From Sulfurimonas sp. (GTDB lineage Bacteria; Campylobacterota; Campylobacteria; Campylobacterales; Sulfurimonadaceae), in contig JAOFSE010000001.1 of assembly GCA_028044295.1 (NCBI GenBank), positions 62,001-126,000 of the forward strand: DNA of 64,000 nt, given 5' to 3'. Of this stretch, positions 62,507-64,000 are shown piece by piece; position 1 is the stretch's first letter; each line of letters opens with the position of its first letter. Position numbers and translations under genes: made by a program. A model generated the notes under the pieces. That model was not told the origin of the DNA. It saw only the letters and a list, made by a program, of their open reading frames with translations, and made no database searches.

Positions 62507-63489
62507 GTTATGAAGAGTCTAAAAAATCATTTACGTCTCTGTTTAATCATGAGATGTCTGATGAGGTTATGAGAGAGTTCTTACTGAACATGACACTTGA
62601 TGAGAGTACAAAGGTAGACGACATAGCAGCTGCTGCTGAGGTTATGCGTAGTTTTGCAATACCACTTCCAATTAAAGATGAAATCCGTCCGAATCTTCTT
62701 GATGTTGTTGGAACAGGTGGGGATAAAATAGGCTCTTTTAATATTTCATCAACGGTAGCACTTTTAACTGCTTCATGTGGAAGTATGGTTGCGAAGCATG
62801 GTAGTCGCTCTATTACTTCAAAGTCAGGTAGTGCTGATATGTTTGAAGAGTTAGGTGTTAGACTTGATTTGAGTATAGAAAATAGTGCTAGGCTTTTAGA
62901 GGAAGCTGGTTTTACTTTTATGTTTGCTCAGAACCATCATCCTGCAATGAAGTTTATAGTTCCAGTTAGAAAAAGTATACCGGATAAGACTATTTTTAAC
63001 ATACTAGGACCACTTACAAATCCAGCAGGAGCACAAAAGTCTCTTCTTGGAGTATTTGACAAGGCTTTTGTACCAAAGATGGCAGAAGCTCTTAAAATTA
63101 ATGGTGCAACTTCTGCTATCGTAGTAAGTTCAGCAGAAGGTATGGATGAGATAAGCATAAGCGATGTTACTTATGCTACGCAACTTAAAGATGGTATTTT
63201 AAAAGATTTTATTATTGACCCCCAAGAGTATGGAATTAAAAGAGTTCCACTTGAAGCTATAATGGGTGGCGAAGCCAAAGAGAATGCAAAAATATTATAT
63301 GAAATATTTAATGGTTCTTCAACTGAAGCCCAAAGAGATGTTGTACTAATAAACTGTGCTGTTGCTCTGATGGTTGATGGCTTGGCTCGTGACATTCAAG
63401 ATGGCTTAGCGATGGCTAGAGAGGCCATATCAAATGCTAGAGCGAAGAAGAAGTTAAGACAAATTATAGAGATATCAAACAAGCTATGA
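62503..63489 (+). CDS. trpD: anthranilate phosphoribosyltransferase
   Basis: A 328-residue type III phosphoribosyltransferase with the PRPP-binding GTGGDKIGSFNIS, KHGSRSITSKSGSAD, FAQNHHPAMK and NILGPLTNPA blocks. It joins anthranilate to PRPP in tryptophan synthesis. It is not near other trp genes here but lies between an S4 gene and tsaE, overlapping each by four bases. Identity is firm; a paralogue with another substrate is possible but not suggested by the motifs. Confidence 0.92.
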   Translation: MSYEESKKSFTSLFNHEMSDEVMREFLLNMTLDESTKVDDIAAAAEVMRSFAIPLPIKDEIRPNLLDVVGTGGDKIGSFNISSTVALLTASCGSMVAKHGSRSITSKSGSADMFEELGVRLDLSIENSARLLEEAGFTFMFAQNHHPAMKFIVPVRKSIPDKTIFNILGPLTNPAGAQKSLLGVFDKAFVPKMAEALKINGATSAIVVSSAEGMDEISISDVTYATQLKDGILKDFIIDPQEYGIKRVPLEAIMGGEAKENAKILYEIFNGSSTEAQRDVVLINCAVALMVDGLARDIQDGLAMAREAISNARAKKKLRQIIEISNKL

Positions 63490-63905
63490 GTATTTCTACA
63501 TGTAGCTTAAGTGAAGTTGGTGATTTTGTTTCAAATATAAGTGATAACTTTAGTAATGGAGTTGTTATTTTGAGAGGTGATTTAGCAGCCGGAAAGACTA
63601 CTTTTGTAAAAGCAATGGTGAAGCACCTAGGTATAGATGATGAAGTAACATCACCAACATTTTCACTACAACAATGTTATGGAGATAGAGTTTTTCACTA
63701 TGACTTATACAACCATGGACTAGAACACTTTATCTCTTTGGGAATGCTTGAAGAGTTAGATAAAGATGGACTTCACTTTGTGGAGTGGGGTGATGATGAA
63801 CTTATGAAAATACTCACTTCAGCGGGTATAAACACAATGACAATACATATAGAAAAAATTTCAGATGACACTAGAAGATACGAGGTAAATTATGCACACA
63901 CTTAA
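63486..63905 (+). CDS. tsaE: tRNA threonylcarbamoyladenosine biosynthesis ATPase TsaE
   Basis: A 139-residue P-loop ATPase: GDLAAGKTTFVKAM, SPTFSLQQCY, HYDLY and HFVEWGDD. It works with TsaB and TsaD in making t6A37 of tRNA. Length is normal. It overlaps the trpD stop (ATGA) at the start and the lptB start by 14 bases at the end. Confidence 0.94.
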   Translation: MSISTCSLSEVGDFVSNISDNFSNGVVILRGDLAAGKTTFVKAMVKHLGIDDEVTSPTFSLQQCYGDRVFHYDLYNHGLEHFISLGMLEELDKDGLHFVEWGDDELMKILTSAGINTMTIHIEKISDDTRRYEVNYAHT

Positions 63906-64000
63906 AGCAGTTGGATTACAAAAAAAGATTAAACATTTAGAGATAGTAAAAGAGATGAGTTTAGAAATATCTAGTGGAGAAGTTGTAGGTCTCTTAGGCC
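63892..64000 (+). CDS. lptB: ABC transporter ATPase, LptB-like (3' truncated by window)
   Basis: Only the first 36 residues are in the window (start MHTLKAVGLQKKIK, then VKEMSLEISSGEVVGLLG), which match the N-terminus of LptB-type lipopolysaccharide-export ATPases just before the Walker A motif. ATG at 63892 follows GAGGT. It overlaps tsaE by 14 bases. The remaining domains are outside the window, so assignment depends on the opening and on context. Confidence 0.72.
   Translation, partial: MHTLKAVGLQKKIKHLEIVKEMSLEISSGEVVGLLG

Overview
The window is a dense, AT-rich (by eye about one third G+C) bacterial chromosome segment with very short intergenic gaps and many start/stop overlaps. The gene content points to Campylobacterota (formerly Epsilonproteobacteria), most likely a free-living, motile, Sulfurimonas-like organism. 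Supporting features are short RecO and ThiE proteins, a MurF with an N-terminal membrane domain, a RibBA whose GTP cyclohydrolase half is degenerate, an HP0583-type FliO, and a uvrA/accD/gltB/cysS/murJ set with this lineage's flavour. The genus assignment is inference from recall, not from a search. I see no insertion sequence, prophage, CRISPR array or rRNA operon.

Layout. 0-1.5 kb (minus): the end of a polyprenyl-phospho-pentose operon (DprE1-like oxidase, cut by the window edge; GtrA; UbiA-type phosphoribosyltransferase). 1.6-7.2 kb: a DJ-1/YajL protein, then minus-strand response regulator, rRNA-type methyltransferase, small secreted charged protein, rhodanese, cysS and murJ. 7.3-14.8 kb (plus): a probable single operon fapA-ruvA-ddl-hydrolase-murF-dctQ-dctM. 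14.9-17.5 kb: chemoreceptor, HIT protein and a tiny membrane-protein ORF. 17.6-22.6 kb: a signalling cassette of PotD-like binding protein, histidine kinase, single-domain response regulator and REC-GGDEF-EAL protein. 22.6-22.8 kb: tRNA-Gln and initiator tRNA-fMet (minus). 23-28 kb: ribBA and apbE facing a minus-strand group of an iron-regulated porin, an FMN-binding protein and two small membrane proteins. 28-33.5 kb: DUF695-RraB protein, LplT-PlsC fusion, two tandem HDOD proteins, methyltransferase, recO. 33.6-43.5 kb: gltB, then accD-thiE-rlmH-dksA-like-membrane protein-dus-unknown. 43.5-45.1 kb (minus): CheX-like, fliN, fliO. 45.2-53 kb: TauE/SafE, uvrA, AEC carrier, Fe-alcohol dehydrogenase, ADP-ribosylglycohydrolase-like protein, Mn pyrophosphatase. 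53-57.1 kb: fliL-like gene, acyl ligase and ygiQ. 57.1-62.1 kb: an outer-membrane barrel, an RND/MMPL protein with a C-terminal cyclic-nucleotide-binding-like domain, and a divergent LolA-like protein. 62.3-64 kb: S4 protein, trpD, tsaE and the start of lptB.

The most interesting systems are: (1) a Fur-box-controlled porin beside a flavinylated periplasmic protein, two histidine-bearing membrane proteins and the ApbE flavin transferase, which reads as an iron-linked extracytoplasmic flavin redox system; (2) the binding protein/kinase/GGDEF-EAL cassette with no transporter, which reads as periplasmic polyamine-type sensing linked to c-di-GMP; (3) a mycobacterial-style decaprenyl-phospho-arabinose gene trio in a Gram-negative; (4) the RND transporter fused to a cNMP-binding domain; and (5) the palindrome TACATGTA, which I count 19 times, several-fold more than composition predicts.
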